From positions 3,652,995 to 3,716,994 of the forward strand of contig JAUPFP010000020.1 in assembly GCA_036925085.1 (NCBI GenBank): a stretch of 64,000 bases of DNA, read 5' to 3'. The stretch comes from Brachycybe producta. Lineage: Eukaryota > Arthropoda > Diplopoda > Playtdesmida > Andrognathidae. The notes beneath the pieces were generated by a model that searched no databases, was not told the DNA's origin, and was given only the letters and a program-made list of their open reading frames with translations. Shown here piece by piece: positions 12,445 through 24,595 of this stretch. The position numbers were made by a program, and so were the translations under genes. The first letter of the stretch is position 1, and the number at the start of each line of letters is the position of its first letter.

Positions 12445-12950
12445 AGAGCTTGGCTTGTGTGCATAGATTCGGATGGGCCAAATAGAAGAAGAAAAAATCA
12501 CAACCCAAAAAAAAAAGTGAGAGGAACTTGAACCATGAATCTTCTCTCTTGTATATAAGAAAAGAGGACCTGACAACCTACCACCACCCCCATCATCCCC
12601 ACTACCCACCACTCTTGACTTACGAAGAGAGGTCCTCAATAAAACACTCATGAACACCCATTCAAATATACTTTTTCTTCAGAGCTTATACCATTTAAAA
12701 AAATACATACATATAAATATGTCTTAAGCTTTTCTTAAATCATTTTTTTTTATTTTCTTGAAATGAATATCCATCTAAATCATTCAAACGCACCCCCACC
12801 CAACTCTCTGGATCTCTCCTCATCCCCCAGCCCCTCAAAAATCCCTACAAAAAAGTATAAACCACTCAGGAAAAACAAAATCATGTGGCATTTTTTTTAA
12901 AAAAATCAAGGAAAAGTGTGGACATGTATTAAAAGCTAACAGAAAAAAAT
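11984..12950. other. Gene-free stretch with CT microsatellite
   Basis: A (CT)n run lies at about 12409-12444. The 121-codon minus frame across it reflects this simple repeat. A C-rich run follows near 12790-12830. No gene is seen. Confidence 0.4.
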
Positions 12951-13511
12951 TAGAGGTGGGACGAATACTAAATTTTCTCGAATTCGAATCCTAAAAGGTT
13001 CTCGAATATTCCTCTCACAAATCCTTCTTATAAGAATCCTATATTATTCAATAAGAAGATACAAATAAATGAAATAATATGAAATATTAAATTAATTAAT
13101 AATAATAAAACAAGTGTGACACTCAGGGTCGCCACAAGGTGATATTGGTAATCCGGATACCACCAAAATCTTTCGAATCCTAACCTTAAAAAAACTGTTA
13201 AAAACTTTGTTAAAATTAGTTTTAACTCCATTGACGTCCAATAGAAGTGTTCACTAACAAAAAAAACCGGCGATTGTTGCAATTTCGGTGGTTATCCGGA
13301 TCACCAATGGATCCCCTTGTGGCGACGCTGAGTGCCACACTTCTTTTTTATTATTAATAATTTAATATTTAATATTTTTTCATTTATTTGTATCTTCTTA
13401 ATGAATAATATAGGATTCTTATATGAAAAGATTCGAGAACTTTTTAGAATTCGGATTCGAGAACTTTTTAGAATTCAGATTCGAGAAAATTTAGGATTTG
13501 TCCCACCTCTA
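12951..13511. mobile_element. Head-to-head composite of two hAT-like MITEs
   Basis: Both outer ends are the left terminus of the hAT-like MITE (TAGAGGTGGGACGAATAC at 12951 and GTCCCACCTCTA at 13500-13511). The two arms meet near 13270-13300 around GGTGATCCGGAT-type sequence, so the unit is a large inverted repeat with no right terminus. The two flanks do not form a target duplication. Confidence 0.75.
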
Positions 13512-14551
13512 ATTTCTCCTATTTTAACCAACTTCCCCATAACCTATAGAGAACTGAACACACTGAACACAGCATCAATATCAAATTTTTACGGATCCTC
13601 AAAGGACCTGCCCAAGACAACAGGATCCGTTATAGGGAAGTACCTTAAATAGCGTACTTTTCAAATTCAAAATAAAACAAATTACACTCCAGGGCACCAT
13701 GACCTGACACCATATAACCAATTATGACAATAGCAAAATTAAAAATACTAAATTTCCTTCTAATATATTTATTGTATGAAAATGTTTGGCTTTCATTTGT
13801 ATTTACTACCTAATTTCGTATATTAAAACAAAACAAAACAAAACAAAAATATGGAAAAATTTTGTTTTTTCTAAACTAGTTCGACCGTCTTCCTCCGTCA
13901 AAAAATCTTTTAAGGGGTCAGTATCCCATATAAATTGTGCCACGGGCTCACAGTGGGCGTTCCTAACTTCCTCCTCCCCCCATTTCTACTCTTATCTTTC
14001 ACTTTCTTATGATTGACATTTTAAAATTCCACACGTGTGTCATGTATACCACCTACTGACCAATCATACTTGAACTGGAACATCAATAACAGACTTCATG
14101 GCCATGGTCATGGACACATTCGAGATATATTAGACACTTCTTCAACCTAAATAATAACATTCCAAACTCATCATGTTGTCCTCAATACACTGGCATGTTT
14201 ATTGACAGGATTTTAACTATTTTTTTTTCTTTCTTTCTTCTTCTTCTTCTTCTCGAAATCCATTTTCCTGAATTTCATATTCACATTTGGTATTTTTCTT
14301 CACATTAAATTACACTCTCATTTTATATCATTAGCTGGCAAGGCGTTGGGGCAAGGCGAGCGAGGCTACCGCCTTGGGCAGGAGCTCCGCGCTGCTGACT
14401 AAACATTTTGTTTCGCAAATTCGTGCAGCATTTTACTATAATTTGTTGAGTAATGTGATTCCAGCTTGATTTTGTGCGACGATTTTCAGCAGCACCATAC
14501 ATACACACATTTGTGAAAAAAAAAATCCTAATGAGTTTAAGACCTGATAAT
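13512..14551. other. Gene-free stretch
   Basis: It contains (AAAAC)n near 13827-13848 and a CTT-rich run near 14230-14255. No gene is recognised. Confidence 0.35.
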
Positions 14552-15368
14552 GTAAAGAGCCTACATCACAAAATTACTTCGAAAAATCTCCACAAACAGC
14601 GCTAGCATCGTTATTCTATTGTGCACATAGACCCGATGTTAAAAGAAAAAATCGTTAATTTTTAAAATAGACAGTCGCGGTGGCAACATGTTTATTTTTC
14701 ATATTTAAAGTTGTCCAATAATAAGTTTTCAAAGTGTAATATGCACCTTAAATATATGTTAATCGAGTGATAGAATAATAAAAAATTGGTAAGTGTACTT
14801 CTATTTTTAAAAAATATTTCAAAATCGCGAATGTTTAACTCTTAATGTTAAACTCCATTGAGTATGCCATAATAAGAAAAAACCCATTAAAATGCTTGTA
14901 AAAATACGTAAAAATAATTTAAAAAAAAAAAACAGAAAAAGAATCAGTAAGTGCGCCAATGTGTTAGCTTCACTGTGGGTTTTTTAAAATTATTTTTAGG
15001 TATTTTTACGAGCATTTTAATGTATGTTTTTTTTTTTCTTATTTGGACGTACTCATAACGTACTCATAAGCGTTAGAAATTCGCGATTTTGAAATACTTT
15101 TTAAAAATAGAAGGACACTTGCCAATTTCTTGTCATTCTATCACTAGATCAGCAATATATTTAAGGTGCACACATTGTAATTTTGAAACTTAATATTGGA
15201 CAACTTTAAATATGAAACATAAACATGTTGCCGCTGCAACTGTGTGTATTTTAAAAATTAACGTTTCTTCTTTAAAATTGGGTCTATGGAGGGCTCAATA
15301 GAAAAAAACGATGCTAACGCTTTTTGCGGAGATTTTTCGAAGTCATTTTGTGATGTGTAGCCTCTTAA
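14552..15368. mobile_element. TTAA-ended ~800-bp foldback element, copy 2
   Basis: The left end is TAAAGAGCCTACATCAC and the right end GATGTGTAGCCTCTTAA. The centre holds GCGCCAATGTGTTAGC and a repeated TGGTTTTTTAAAATTATTTTT-type stretch. It is nearly full length, with both arms recognisable. Confidence 0.8.
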
Positions 15369-16405
15369 GCATTTTAAAAGTTCTTTTGTCATGTTGCTTT
15401 TGTTGTTTCATTGACTTTTGTCATTTAAGCTTGTTTGAAGCTCTTTCAAAAATATAAAGAGAAAAAACAACATTGAAGAAATTTGCATCTGCAGTGGTTG
15501 GTGTCCGCCGTCTCGAAAAAACACTTTGAAGCAAGAAGCAGCAAGCACCCTTCAAAGTTTTTCATGGGTTAAAAAAAAATCTGCCATCTTTTGTATTCTT
15601 TGTTATTGGTAAAGAGACTAAAAGAGGGCCAATTTCGACTTTTCTTTCAATTCGCCCAAATTTTTTTTTTATTATAAAAAAAAGTACTTCACTCAATAGT
15701 TGGTTAAAATTTTGAATTGAATGAAGTAATCCGAGATCCGATTGCGGCTTTTTTTTTTTAAAAAAACCCTCCCTTTTACGATGAAGTGGGGGCTTTATTA
15801 AAAGGGCCAATTCTGAATCGGTGGCACTCTCATGCCACTCAAGACAAATTTCGTTATTTTTAATAAATAAAGGCTAATCTGATAAACGATATTTTAGTAT
15901 AAAGTAACTTATGCCACAATTGTGTATTTATTTTCTAGAGTTGTCTGTCTTCTTTCCATTTTTTTTTTAAAAAATAGTCTATTATAAACTTTTAGACAAA
16001 CAACTTCAACTTCAACAATAAAAACAACAACAACAAAAAAACTCATTTGAAATGTTGATTGCAACGCGATGATGACAGATCTCTCTCTGCAGTGTGTGTT
16101 AAGCCAATGAATAAAGTTTGGTTTCCAACGGACTGAAAAAATGTGGCAACATTTAAGGTTAAACCGGGATCACAACTACACACAAAATTGTTACGAAACG
16201 CAGTGCAGCCATAAAAAAAGGCCATTTTACACCGAGGTAACATGCCTCGCAGTCATGTAGCTATCAAATTACAATTTTATTCAATTCAAGTTACTCTTCT
16301 AGTTTATAAGAGCAAACTTTGAATTTTACTACATGATCAAAAACATTGCTTAAAATAAAGTTAAGCTTAAAACACAAAGTCAGATAAAAACTATCTACAG
16401 TGAGT
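15369..16405. other. Gene-free stretch
   Basis: Short minus-strand open frames (15562-15810, 16043-16243) show no family pattern. No repeat shared with the rest of the window is seen. Confidence 0.35.
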
Positions 16406-16408
16406 CTA

Positions 16409-16731
16409 ATACCTTGTACACACATAAGTTAAATGAATCCAAATTAAATGTGTTTAGGTGAATTTATACGGAATCCAGTTAAGGACATGAACACCAAATA
16501 AAAATTGACTTTATTATTAATATTTTAAATTGAAATACTAAATCAATATTTTGTCAAATAGTTTGTATATTTATATTTAAGTATTAACTCAATATTTTCA
16601 GATTAATAAATAATAAATAATAAATTGAATTCGACGACATATTGTTTGTTTGCCCTTCACAGGGCAAACAGGCTGTGTAGATCACGTTTATTGTTTAAAT
16701 GCATTTAAATTAGCAGGTGTGTACTAGGTAT
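16409..16731 (+). mobile_element. ATACCTTGTACACAC MITE, copy 3
   Basis: It is in the same orientation and has the same ends as 5863-6171: ATACCTTGTACACACATAA and CAGGTGTGTACTAGGTAT. The interior has a small duplication of CAGGGCAAAC around 16664-16680. Confidence 0.8.
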
Positions 16732-17412
16732 AAGATTTTCACTTTGCCTTAAGGGCATTCTATACATTTTACAACATTGTTGAAAACACGTGTTATTAGC
16801 AATGTTTTTAACAAATATTAAAAATCGGTCTATAAAATGTTATTTCACTTGTGTTATCGACATTTGTTGATAACATTTGCTTTCAGCATTTGATATTTTT
16901 TGCCTATTAATATGAGGATAATATTGTTGCTAACTTTGTTAATAGCAGAAATTCTTTCGTGTTTTTTTTATATTTTCACATTTCTTTTCATTGTTTCTTC
17001 TAATTTTTCTACTTTTATTAACTTTTTGTTAAAAAAAATTATAAATTATCTAGTTGTTTAATTTGCGACAAGTTTTAGTTCAAATACTATAAATATGCAG
17101 TTACATACTTGAACAAAAAAAAGCAAAATATGCAATAATATCTGTGTATTGCATGTATTTATTTTATAAGCATGTTGCATATATATTGTGTGTGTGTGTT
17201 TGGTCTGATCTTTTTTCTTAATATTTTCCCCTTGTCTCGTGATGAAATTCCTCTGTGATCTCCAGCTGTGAACTATGTTAAATGTGAAGTTCCTTTTTGT
17301 TGTTGTTGTTCTTATTATGAGTTTTCATGTACCTTTTTTTTCTAGTCGCAAAAGCTTATTATTATTATGATGCCAAGAGCTATCAAGCCAAACACGCTTA
17401 GAAAGTTAAAAT

Positions 17413-17980
17413 TCATACTTCAGAGGTTACATCACAAAATTACTTCGAAAAATCTCCGCAAAGAGCGCTAGCATCGTTTTTCTATTGAGCCAATAGACCC
17501 AATATTAAGGAAAAACGTTAGTTTTTAAAATACACAGTTGCGGCGGCAATATGTTTATTTTTTATATTTAAAGTTGTCCAATATTAAGTTTCCAAAATGC
17601 AATGTACACCTTAAATATATGCTGATCGAGTGATAGAATGACAAAAAATTGGTAAGTGCGGTTCTATTTTTAAAAAAACTATTTGAAAATCGCGTATTTC
17701 TAAATCTTATGTTAAACTCCATTGAGTAAGCACTCGTAAGCAAACTACATTCATTAAAATGCTCGTAAAAATACCTAAAACTAATTTTAAAAAACCACAA
17801 TTAAACCACAGTGAAGCCAACACATTGGCGCACGTGCTGATTTTTTTCTCTGGATTTTTAAAATTATTTTTAGGTGTTTTACGAGCATTTTAACGGATGT
17901 TATTTTCTTATTTGGGCGTAGTCAATAGAGTTTAATATAAGAATTAGAAATTCGCAATTTTGAAATAATTTTTAAAAATC
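17413..17980. mobile_element. TTAA-ended foldback element, copy 3 (right arm truncated)
   Basis: The left arm begins CAGAGGTTACATCACAAAA and is complete. The right arm stops after GAAATAATTTTTAAAAATC at about 17980, where unrelated sequence starts. Confidence 0.75.
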
Positions 17981-18670
17981 TCTAGTCGATTCCTTTGCAT
18001 CAATATTGCAGATTCTAGACACTAGGTGCGCTGAAAGGTATGTTATCCTATGAGAGCTTTAATTTTCGACCAACAGCGCCGTCTATGTGCTGCACGACAA
18101 CTATAGAAAATATTACGTACAGGAAATTTAAACTTTAAAGAAAAAAATCTAAGCCAAAAAATTCAATATTTCCGGTTGAAAATAAGACAGAAAACTTGTC
18201 AAATCTTTGTTGTTTTTTTTCCTAAGTTGACGTCAGTAAATAAAACCAAACACATCCTATCCCAATACATTGAGACACCAAAAAGTGTTCCAAGCAAAAA
18301 CATCTGGAAAACAAAAACACATACAAACTAAACATGAATTTCAAGTTTTTCTTCTTCATTGAGTTGTTTTAAACTCTTGAGACAAAACGCAGATGGCAAA
18401 ATGACGTCACAAACTAACATCCCATCGAAAAAGAGACAAATTAACTGAAATTAGCTGAGGTTTTGGCAAATAATTTCTTGTAATTCCCTGTCAGCATTTA
18501 CTACAACGGGCTAAAAATTTGAAAATATGTTTTTGATTCATTTTTAACATTTTGGCCTCTTTGCGGCCCCTTGGAGTTTCAGGCTCTGATCTTGTTTTAA
18601 ATTTCTAAGAAGTTAGCAAGAACAGAATACTTTTTAACCCTTTGGGCGATTATGCCCCGCAGTGCACATG
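17981..18670. other. Gene-free stretch between two foldback copies
   Basis: It contains GCGCCGTCTATGTGC near 18070, a motif of the GCGCCATCTA type seen elsewhere in the window, and TTGACGTCAG near 18227. No gene is seen. Confidence 0.35.
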
Positions 18671-18671
18671 C

Positions 18672-19474
18672 TTTAAGAGGCTACATCACAAAATTACTTC
18701 GAAAAATCTCCGCAAAGAGCGCTAGCATCGTTTTTTGAGCCCATAGACTCAATGTTAAAGAAAAAAATGTTAATTTTTAAAATACACAGTCGCGGCAATA
18801 TGTTGATTTTTCATATTTAAAGATATCCAATTTTGATGGTTCAAAGTGCAATGTGCACCTTAAATATATGCTGATCGAGTGATAGAATGACAAAAAATTG
18901 GTAAGTGCGGTTCTATTTTTAAAAAGTATTTCAAAATCGCGAATTTCTAACTCTGATGTTAAACTCCATTGAGTACGCCCAAATAAGATAAAAACATCCA
19001 TTAAAATGCTGGTAAAAATACGTAAAAATAATTTTTAAAAAACCACAATTAAACCACAAGACAACACATTGGCGTACGTGCTGATTATTATTTTTTAAAA
19101 TTATTTTTAGGTATTTTTACGAGCATATTAATGAATGTTTTTTGCTTACGAGCGCGTATAACTCCATAGAGTTTAACATAAAGAGTTAGAAATTCACGAT
19201 TTTGAAATACTTTTTATAAATATAACCACACTTAACAATTTTTTGTCGTTCTATCACTAGATCAGCAATATATTTAAGAGGCACATTGCACTTTGAACCA
19301 TCAAAATTGGACAACTTTAAATATGAAAAATAAACATATTGCCGCCGCGACTGTGTGTTTTAAAAATGAACTTTTTTTTCCTTTAACATCGGATCTATGG
19401 GCTCAATAGAAAAAAAAAACGATGCTAGCGCTCTTTGCGAAAACTTTTCGAAGTAATTTTGTAAAGTAGCCTAT
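18672..19474. mobile_element. TTAA-ended foldback element, copy 4, abutting a foldback MITE half
   Basis: The left end is TTTAAGAGGCTACATCAC and the right end is GTAAAGTAGCCTATAAG. The right end runs directly into AGTGATTGAGATACCC (19476-19530), half of the family clustered at 1.6-2.6 kb. Both arms are well preserved. Confidence 0.78.
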
Positions 19475-19545
19475 AAGTGATTGAGATACCCTTCTAGTTT
19501 CTAAAACACATTCAAATTTCTCTCTTTAATTTTTATAAGTCGTCC

Positions 19546-20395
19546 CAATTGCCCCTTTCTCAAATTCAAGCCTTACATGAAACAGAGAAAACCCAAATAA
19601 ATATTTTTCAAGCCTAAAAAAACCGAAAATATTGATCCACTTTCACTGCCATTTAATAAAGGAAGCCATTTTGTATTTGTTTAGTTCCTTTTTATTTTCT
19701 TCTTCTCTTCTCTCTTTTCAATATATGGCACAATAAATTACATTAGAATGGTAAAAAGTCACGAAAATGAACAGATACTCTTTTGTTATTTTTAGAGTTC
19801 CCAATTTCCTGACTATAGAACATATTACCTATAAAAAATATCTTAAATTACAATAAATCTAAAAAAAAATACGACGTTAACAATATCCATTGCCTAAAAT
19901 AATCTAACTAAAAATAATAATAAAAAATGGCCGCTTGATGGCCATATAACCGGACGAGTGCGTGTCTATTGTTAATAACCCCCCTTCATGACTACTTCCG
20001 AAATGCAATCAACCTATAGCTAACAACAATTAGAAAATTGTCTCTCATTTCTCCTCCCTCTCGTTTTTTTACGATGAGAATTTAAATGACCCAAAAAAAA
20101 AAGCTCATCTCATTTAATCATTACTTTTGATTACCCTCCCCCATTAATGTTTTAATTACACTGTGCATGCATTCGTCTGATCATCATCACTTTAATTATA
20201 GAAGGTAAATGTGAATTTTGACCTAATGTAAACACTCAGAGCAATAAAGTGATGAATCTGATGATGCAAGTGGAGACTGTCAATTTACAGATTGCCTAGG
20301 CAATTTACAAAAACAACCAACCCAACCTTCTTAATTAAAAAAAAAACTTCAAAATGAATCAGTATTTGGTAGAAACTTACAATTTCAGATAGATG
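19546..20395. other. Gene-free stretch
   Basis: AT-rich sequence without a recognised gene or repeat family. Confidence 0.35.
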
Positions 20396-20399
20396 CGTC

Positions 20400-20470
20400 C
20401 TTGAGAAAAAAAGCGGTTCATTTATTCATTTAAATTTATATAAATTCCAACGTGTTTCAAGGTTTGTACA

Positions 20471-20472
<2 letters not shown>
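20400..20472 (-). mobile_element. Truncated Helitron fragment
   Basis: On the minus strand, TTTGTACAGC-type sequence, then AATTTATATAAATTTAAATG, then CCGCTTTTTTTCTCAAGG match the middle of the Helitron copies at 22601 and 32371. It breaks off before the helicase-tail motif. The adjoining (TA)n block replaces its AT-rich 5' end. Confidence 0.55.
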
Positions 20473-20885
<413 letters not shown>

Positions 20886-20890
<5 letters not shown>

Positions 20891-20984
20891 TATAGGATTC
20901 TTATAGGAGAGATTCGGGAGAATCGAGAACCTTTCAGGATTCGGATTCGGATTCGAGAAAATTTAAGATTCGTCCCACCTCTAC
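20886..20984 (-). mobile_element. hAT-like MITE terminal fragment
   Basis: AATATAGGATTCTTATAGG through GAGAACCTTTCAGGATTCGG to GATTCGTCCCACCTCTA is the TAGAGGTGGGAC end. The rest is lost in or beyond the (TA)n block. Confidence 0.7.
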
Positions 20985-22155
20985 TGTAAATGCTATGGGT
21001 TGGGTAAATAACTCAAATTCCATACCATACCCGCCATTTTGCTATATGGAAAATAGCTTTAAAAAACAGGTGCCAATTCACTGACCACCCAAACCTTTTT
21101 TACTGACCAACAAACAGAAAAACACCAGTTGTGACCACAAACATTTGCACTGTAATTTATTTTAACATGTTGCACAAGATGGATTATGTTGCTTTCTTGA
21201 ACAACAATTTACTGATATGAAACTAGAAGAGTAATAAATTGAATCTCCTTCATGTTATTTTTCACGATGCTATTTTTTAAAATAAACTTTTTTTTAAAGC
21301 AGTTAGAACTTAATGAAACCTAAAATATTCGTCTTTTTGAAACTGTCATAAAAAAAGGTTTATTTCAAAACAATCATCGTAAAAATAACATCAACAGCTT
21401 TTTTTCTTTCTTCCTTTTACTCTTCTAGTTTCGAATACATATTTAAATTCTTTTATATGTTATTTCAAAAAAAGCTATACAATTGAGTTTGTACACACCA
21501 TGGTCCATGCCGCCCCCTCCCTCTCCCTCTCTAAAGCACCATATTATAGTTATCCTTATGTTATTCCTCAAGTTACTTGGTTATGGTTTTTTCCTATTTG
21601 ACTCGTGTTACCAACATCCCACTGTTTCACTCCCCCACCCCCTAAGTCTATATGTTCACAAATCTGTCATCACTTGAACTCAATGAAACCAGACGTTTTT
21701 TCAAGTGGTCACTAAATCAAAGACCCCCCCCCCCCAGAAAAGAGGGGGGGGGGGGGAAGAACGATTTTGAATAATTTAAAAGTCCAAGTAAAACCCATTG
21801 GTCCACAACAATTTCAATTAATTATTTATCTATCTATTTATCAGTTTAGTTTGATTTTAATCGCAATTTAAATCAGTTTCTTTGTCATTAAAATCAACGT
21901 GATTTAAATCATTTCTTTAGGTGGCATTATAAACATTTATTTTGCTTTTGTTCCACCAGACAACGCCAATGCAGTGGCTAATGGTATGCTCTATAGACGT
22001 TTTTTTTTGTCAAATTTGGACGTAAAAACTCTTTGTGTTAAAAGAATTTTTATGCTATTCTAATGGATCATACCAAAAACGTATTTCATGTTATCCATTT
22101 TTTCGTGTTAACCGTTTTCATGCAGTGTAAACTATTTAACATGAAAATTTAACAT
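20985..22155. other. Gene-free stretch with a C/G hairpin tract
   Basis: At 21724-21756 a run of 12 C is followed by AGAAAAGA and then about 14 G, a simple hairpin and a likely assembly-sensitive site. No gene is seen. Confidence 0.45.
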
Positions 22156-22159
22156 GATA

Positions 22160-22490
22160 ACCGAACCGTTTCTGCTCGGTTCGGAACCGGTTTAATCGGT
22201 TCGCAATTTTTTTTTTGGAAACCAGCTCTGATCAGGTCGTCTATCTTGACGAACCGGTTCCCAAAATGCATTAGCCGATATTGCACAGCACACTAGTCTA
22301 ATGTAGTAATGTGCTGTGTAAATTTACTAATACGTTTGAACCGGTTCATCAAGATCGACGAACTGAACAGAACCGGTTTCCAATATGCATTAGCAGATTT
22401 GCCAACCACATATTAATTAAGAGGTGGCAAAGGGTAGAACCGAACCGACTCTACTCGGTTCGAAACCAGTTATTATCAGTTCCAGTTTTT
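22160..22490. mobile_element. GAACCGGTT-rich hAT-like MITE region
   Basis: Repeated GAACCGGTT and GGTTCGGAACCGG motifs, with CAAAATGCATTAGCC and CAATATGCATTAGCAG as a diverged direct repeat (about 22265 and 22383). A possible end AGAGGTGGCAAAGGG lies at 22421. A related piece lies at 59737-59910. Confidence 0.5.
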
Positions 22491-22492
22491 TA

Positions 22493-22920
22493 AAATTTAA
22501 ATTAATATGAACATATTTTGCATAGAATTAGAGATGTCAATGGTTTCGGTCAACCGGTTCCATTGACCGAAACCGTTGACATCTCTAATTTTATGCAAAA
22601 TTATTATATATATGATATCCCAGGTCTGTGTGTGTGTGTGTGGAGTAACAAAAACCATTGAAGCACGTCGTAATTTATATAAATTTGAATAAATGAACCG
22701 TTTTTTTTTTCTCAAGGTCAACTATATGTTGAACTCTTCCTTTGGAAAGTGCAGAAGGGGGGGGGGGAAGAGAAAAGTGGGAGGGGTGAATGAAATTGAA
22801 ATGAAAGGAGTAAAAAAAGGAAAAAAAAAAACGATGCACATGCGCACAATTGCCTGTGAATTTTGCTCCTGTCATTTATGACGGGTTACTCCACTAGTAT
22901 GTTCATATTAATTTAAATTT
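22493..22920. mobile_element. Palindromic MITE split by a Helitron
   Basis: A 23-bp perfect inverted repeat (22493-22515 and 22898-22920) is the outer arm. Inside it, 22516-22601 is an 86-bp near-perfect palindrome centred on GGTCAACCGGTTCC. Without 22601-22897 the two sides form one continuous foldback of about 131 bp. Its core, TTAGAGATGTCAATGG to TTGACATCTCTAA, has hAT-like ends. Confidence 0.75.
22601..22897 (+). mobile_element. Complete short non-autonomous Helitron with exact ends
   Basis: The 3' end has the Helitron signature: a hairpin CCTGTCATTTATGACGGG (22869-22886), eight bases later CTAG, then T of the target. The interrupted MITE arm fixes both ends, between A at 22600 and T at 22898, the A-T insertion preference of Helitrons. 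The 5' end reads TTATTATATATATG, not the canonical TC. The interior keeps GGTCAACTATATGTTG, the remnant of the helicase tail GQLYV. It is about 297 bp with no intact protein. Confidence 0.8.
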
Positions 22921-23280
22921 TTCTTAAAAAAAAACGATTTAATTGTTTATTAAAATAAAAATCCCGATTTGTTTCCCCCCACCCTGCATGTCGTTTAGAT
23001 GTAGTAATGTAGTACAATAAAATAAAAGGTACTTTATAGTGTTGATTTACAATAAAAAATGGGAGGTCAAGAAAGCATTAAATCAATGTTAGGCCACACT
23101 AAATAATAAAAGCATTTAAACATGATTACAATTGGGGAAAGAGGGGGGAGGGGGGTCATTAAAAAGGTTTATTTATGGCCACCTACAAAAAAAAACCCCC
23201 ACACAAGTCCAAGTCACAATATGTAGGGTGTCTATAAAATAATAATTTACTCTACGATACTAAAACACTATATATATGTG
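22921..23280. other. Gene-free stretch
   Basis: A-rich and G-rich runs (G tract near 23140-23155). Nothing recognised. Confidence 0.35.
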
Positions 23281-23413
23281 GCATCCATTTGGCGTAATTG
23301 TTCATTACACGAAACGAAATGTCCATCTTCACGAAATGAACATAAACTGGTCTAATGCAAAACGCGAAATGAACGTACATTTCGTGTAATGGACAATTAC
23401 GCCAAATGGATGC
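23281..23413. mobile_element. Short foldback MITE (GCATCCATTTGGCGTAATTG)
   Basis: This 133-bp inverted repeat begins GCATCCATTTGGCGTAATTG and ends CAATTACGCCAAATGGATGC. The arms also hold ACGAAATG motifs pairing with CATTTCGT. Confidence 0.8.
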
Positions 23414-23477
23414 GACATATGCACCTCTGCCTCATTTTTCAATGAGGTGGATTGAAAACTTTTCAGTGCCATCAAAC

Positions 23478-23556
23478 ACAGGCAATTAGAAAACGGGATG
23501 AACAGAAGCTGGCTCCGCCAATTTTTATGAGGACTGTCTACTTCTAATTGGAATGT
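23478..23556. mobile_element. CAGGCAATTAGAAATCGGG MITE, left-end fragment
   Basis: ACAGGCAATTAGAAAACGGG, then CTGGCTCCGCC and ACTTCTAATTGG. Only the left arm is present. Confidence 0.65.
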
Positions 23557-24010
23557 TGTGTGTAGATCATTTTAGGTCTGATGACATTTTGTTGTAGGTG
23601 GTCCCGTATTCGAGTTGTTCGACCCACAAACAATTATGACCAAAAACTCAAAATTTGTTTCTAAAAAATTCATAAAAAAATAACGCCTGAATAAAATTTT
23701 CTGATTGTTTGTCAGGAGCATCAAATTGAACTACTGAATCAAATAAAAAATACTGCATGTCTTTATCTCATTCCGTTCTTGAGTTGTTTGACCAACAAAA
23801 TCGGGGTTCCGGACACACAGACATCCTTTTTTGCCCCTTTTCTTGCATGATCCTATATAATGATCCAAAAAATACTGGGATAGTTTTTCTCAGGTCCCAA
23901 CCAGGAACAACGAACATTGCATTAAAAGTAAAGTTATGGAGAACATGCTCTCAAATGCAACTGACCTGCAGAGGACATTCCCACATATAATCCTGCAATT
24001 TTATAAAATA
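23557..24010. other. Gene-free stretch
   Basis: The plus-strand open frame 23757-23990 has no recognised pattern. A diverged direct repeat of TCGAGTTGTTCGACC and TTGAGTTGTTTGACC lies at about 23610 and 23778. Confidence 0.35.
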
Positions 24011-24011
24011 A

Positions 24012-24275
24012 CTAATGAGATAACCCGTCATAAATGACGGGGCAAAATTTCTAGTTTAATTTGCTACTAAAATTATTTAAGTATTTTATTCAAATTACTT
24101 CATGAGCACCTTACTATTGTTTGGGTTCTTGGATCCGGAGAGTGCAACATAAAGTTGACCATGGGAAAAAACCAGTTCATTTAAATTTAAATCAATTCCG
24201 ACGTGCATAATTTAAACGTTTGTGTCCTTGTTTGTACAGCGTTATACACAGACAGACAAGAGCTAAATATATATA
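24012..24275 (-). mobile_element. Helitron 3' end with helicase C-terminal tail relic
   Basis: On the minus strand, 24163-24116 encodes HGQLYVALSGSKNPNN, the C-terminal motif of the Helitron Pif1-type helicase (usually GQLYVALSR). It is followed by the palindrome CCCGTCATTTATGACGGG (24041-24024) and a terminus TTAG|T at 24015-24011, a drifted CTRR. The AT-rich 5' part fades near 24275. Confidence 0.8.
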
Positions 24276-24390
24276 AAAATATTTAACTGTTTTCGGCGGC
24301 TGGATAATGGCTAGCTATAAAATTATTCGGCAGATTTTGGCTGCAGCAAAAAAATGTGGCTAATGGCGGCGGTTGAGGGGGCCTAGGTAC

Positions 24391-24595
24391 ACAGGCAATT
24401 AGAAATCGGGACGAACACAAATTGGCTCCGCCCTTTTTATGACGACCGGCAACTTCTAATTGGTTTATTGTGTGGTTCGACGTTGAAAAAGGCGGAGCAT
24501 GTGATTTCAGACTACATAACCAACCAATTAGAAGTTGCGTTCGTCATAAAAAGGGCAGAACCAACTTGTGTTCGTCCCGATTTCTAAATGCCTGT
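24391..24595. mobile_element. CAGGCAATTAGAAATCGGG MITE, complete copy
   Basis: The ends are ACAGGCAATTAGAAATCGGG and CCCGATTTCTAAATGCCTGT. The 205-bp element has arms of about 80 bp and a centre with GTGTGGTTCGACGTTG. Open frames on both strands here come from the inverted repeat. Confidence 0.85.
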
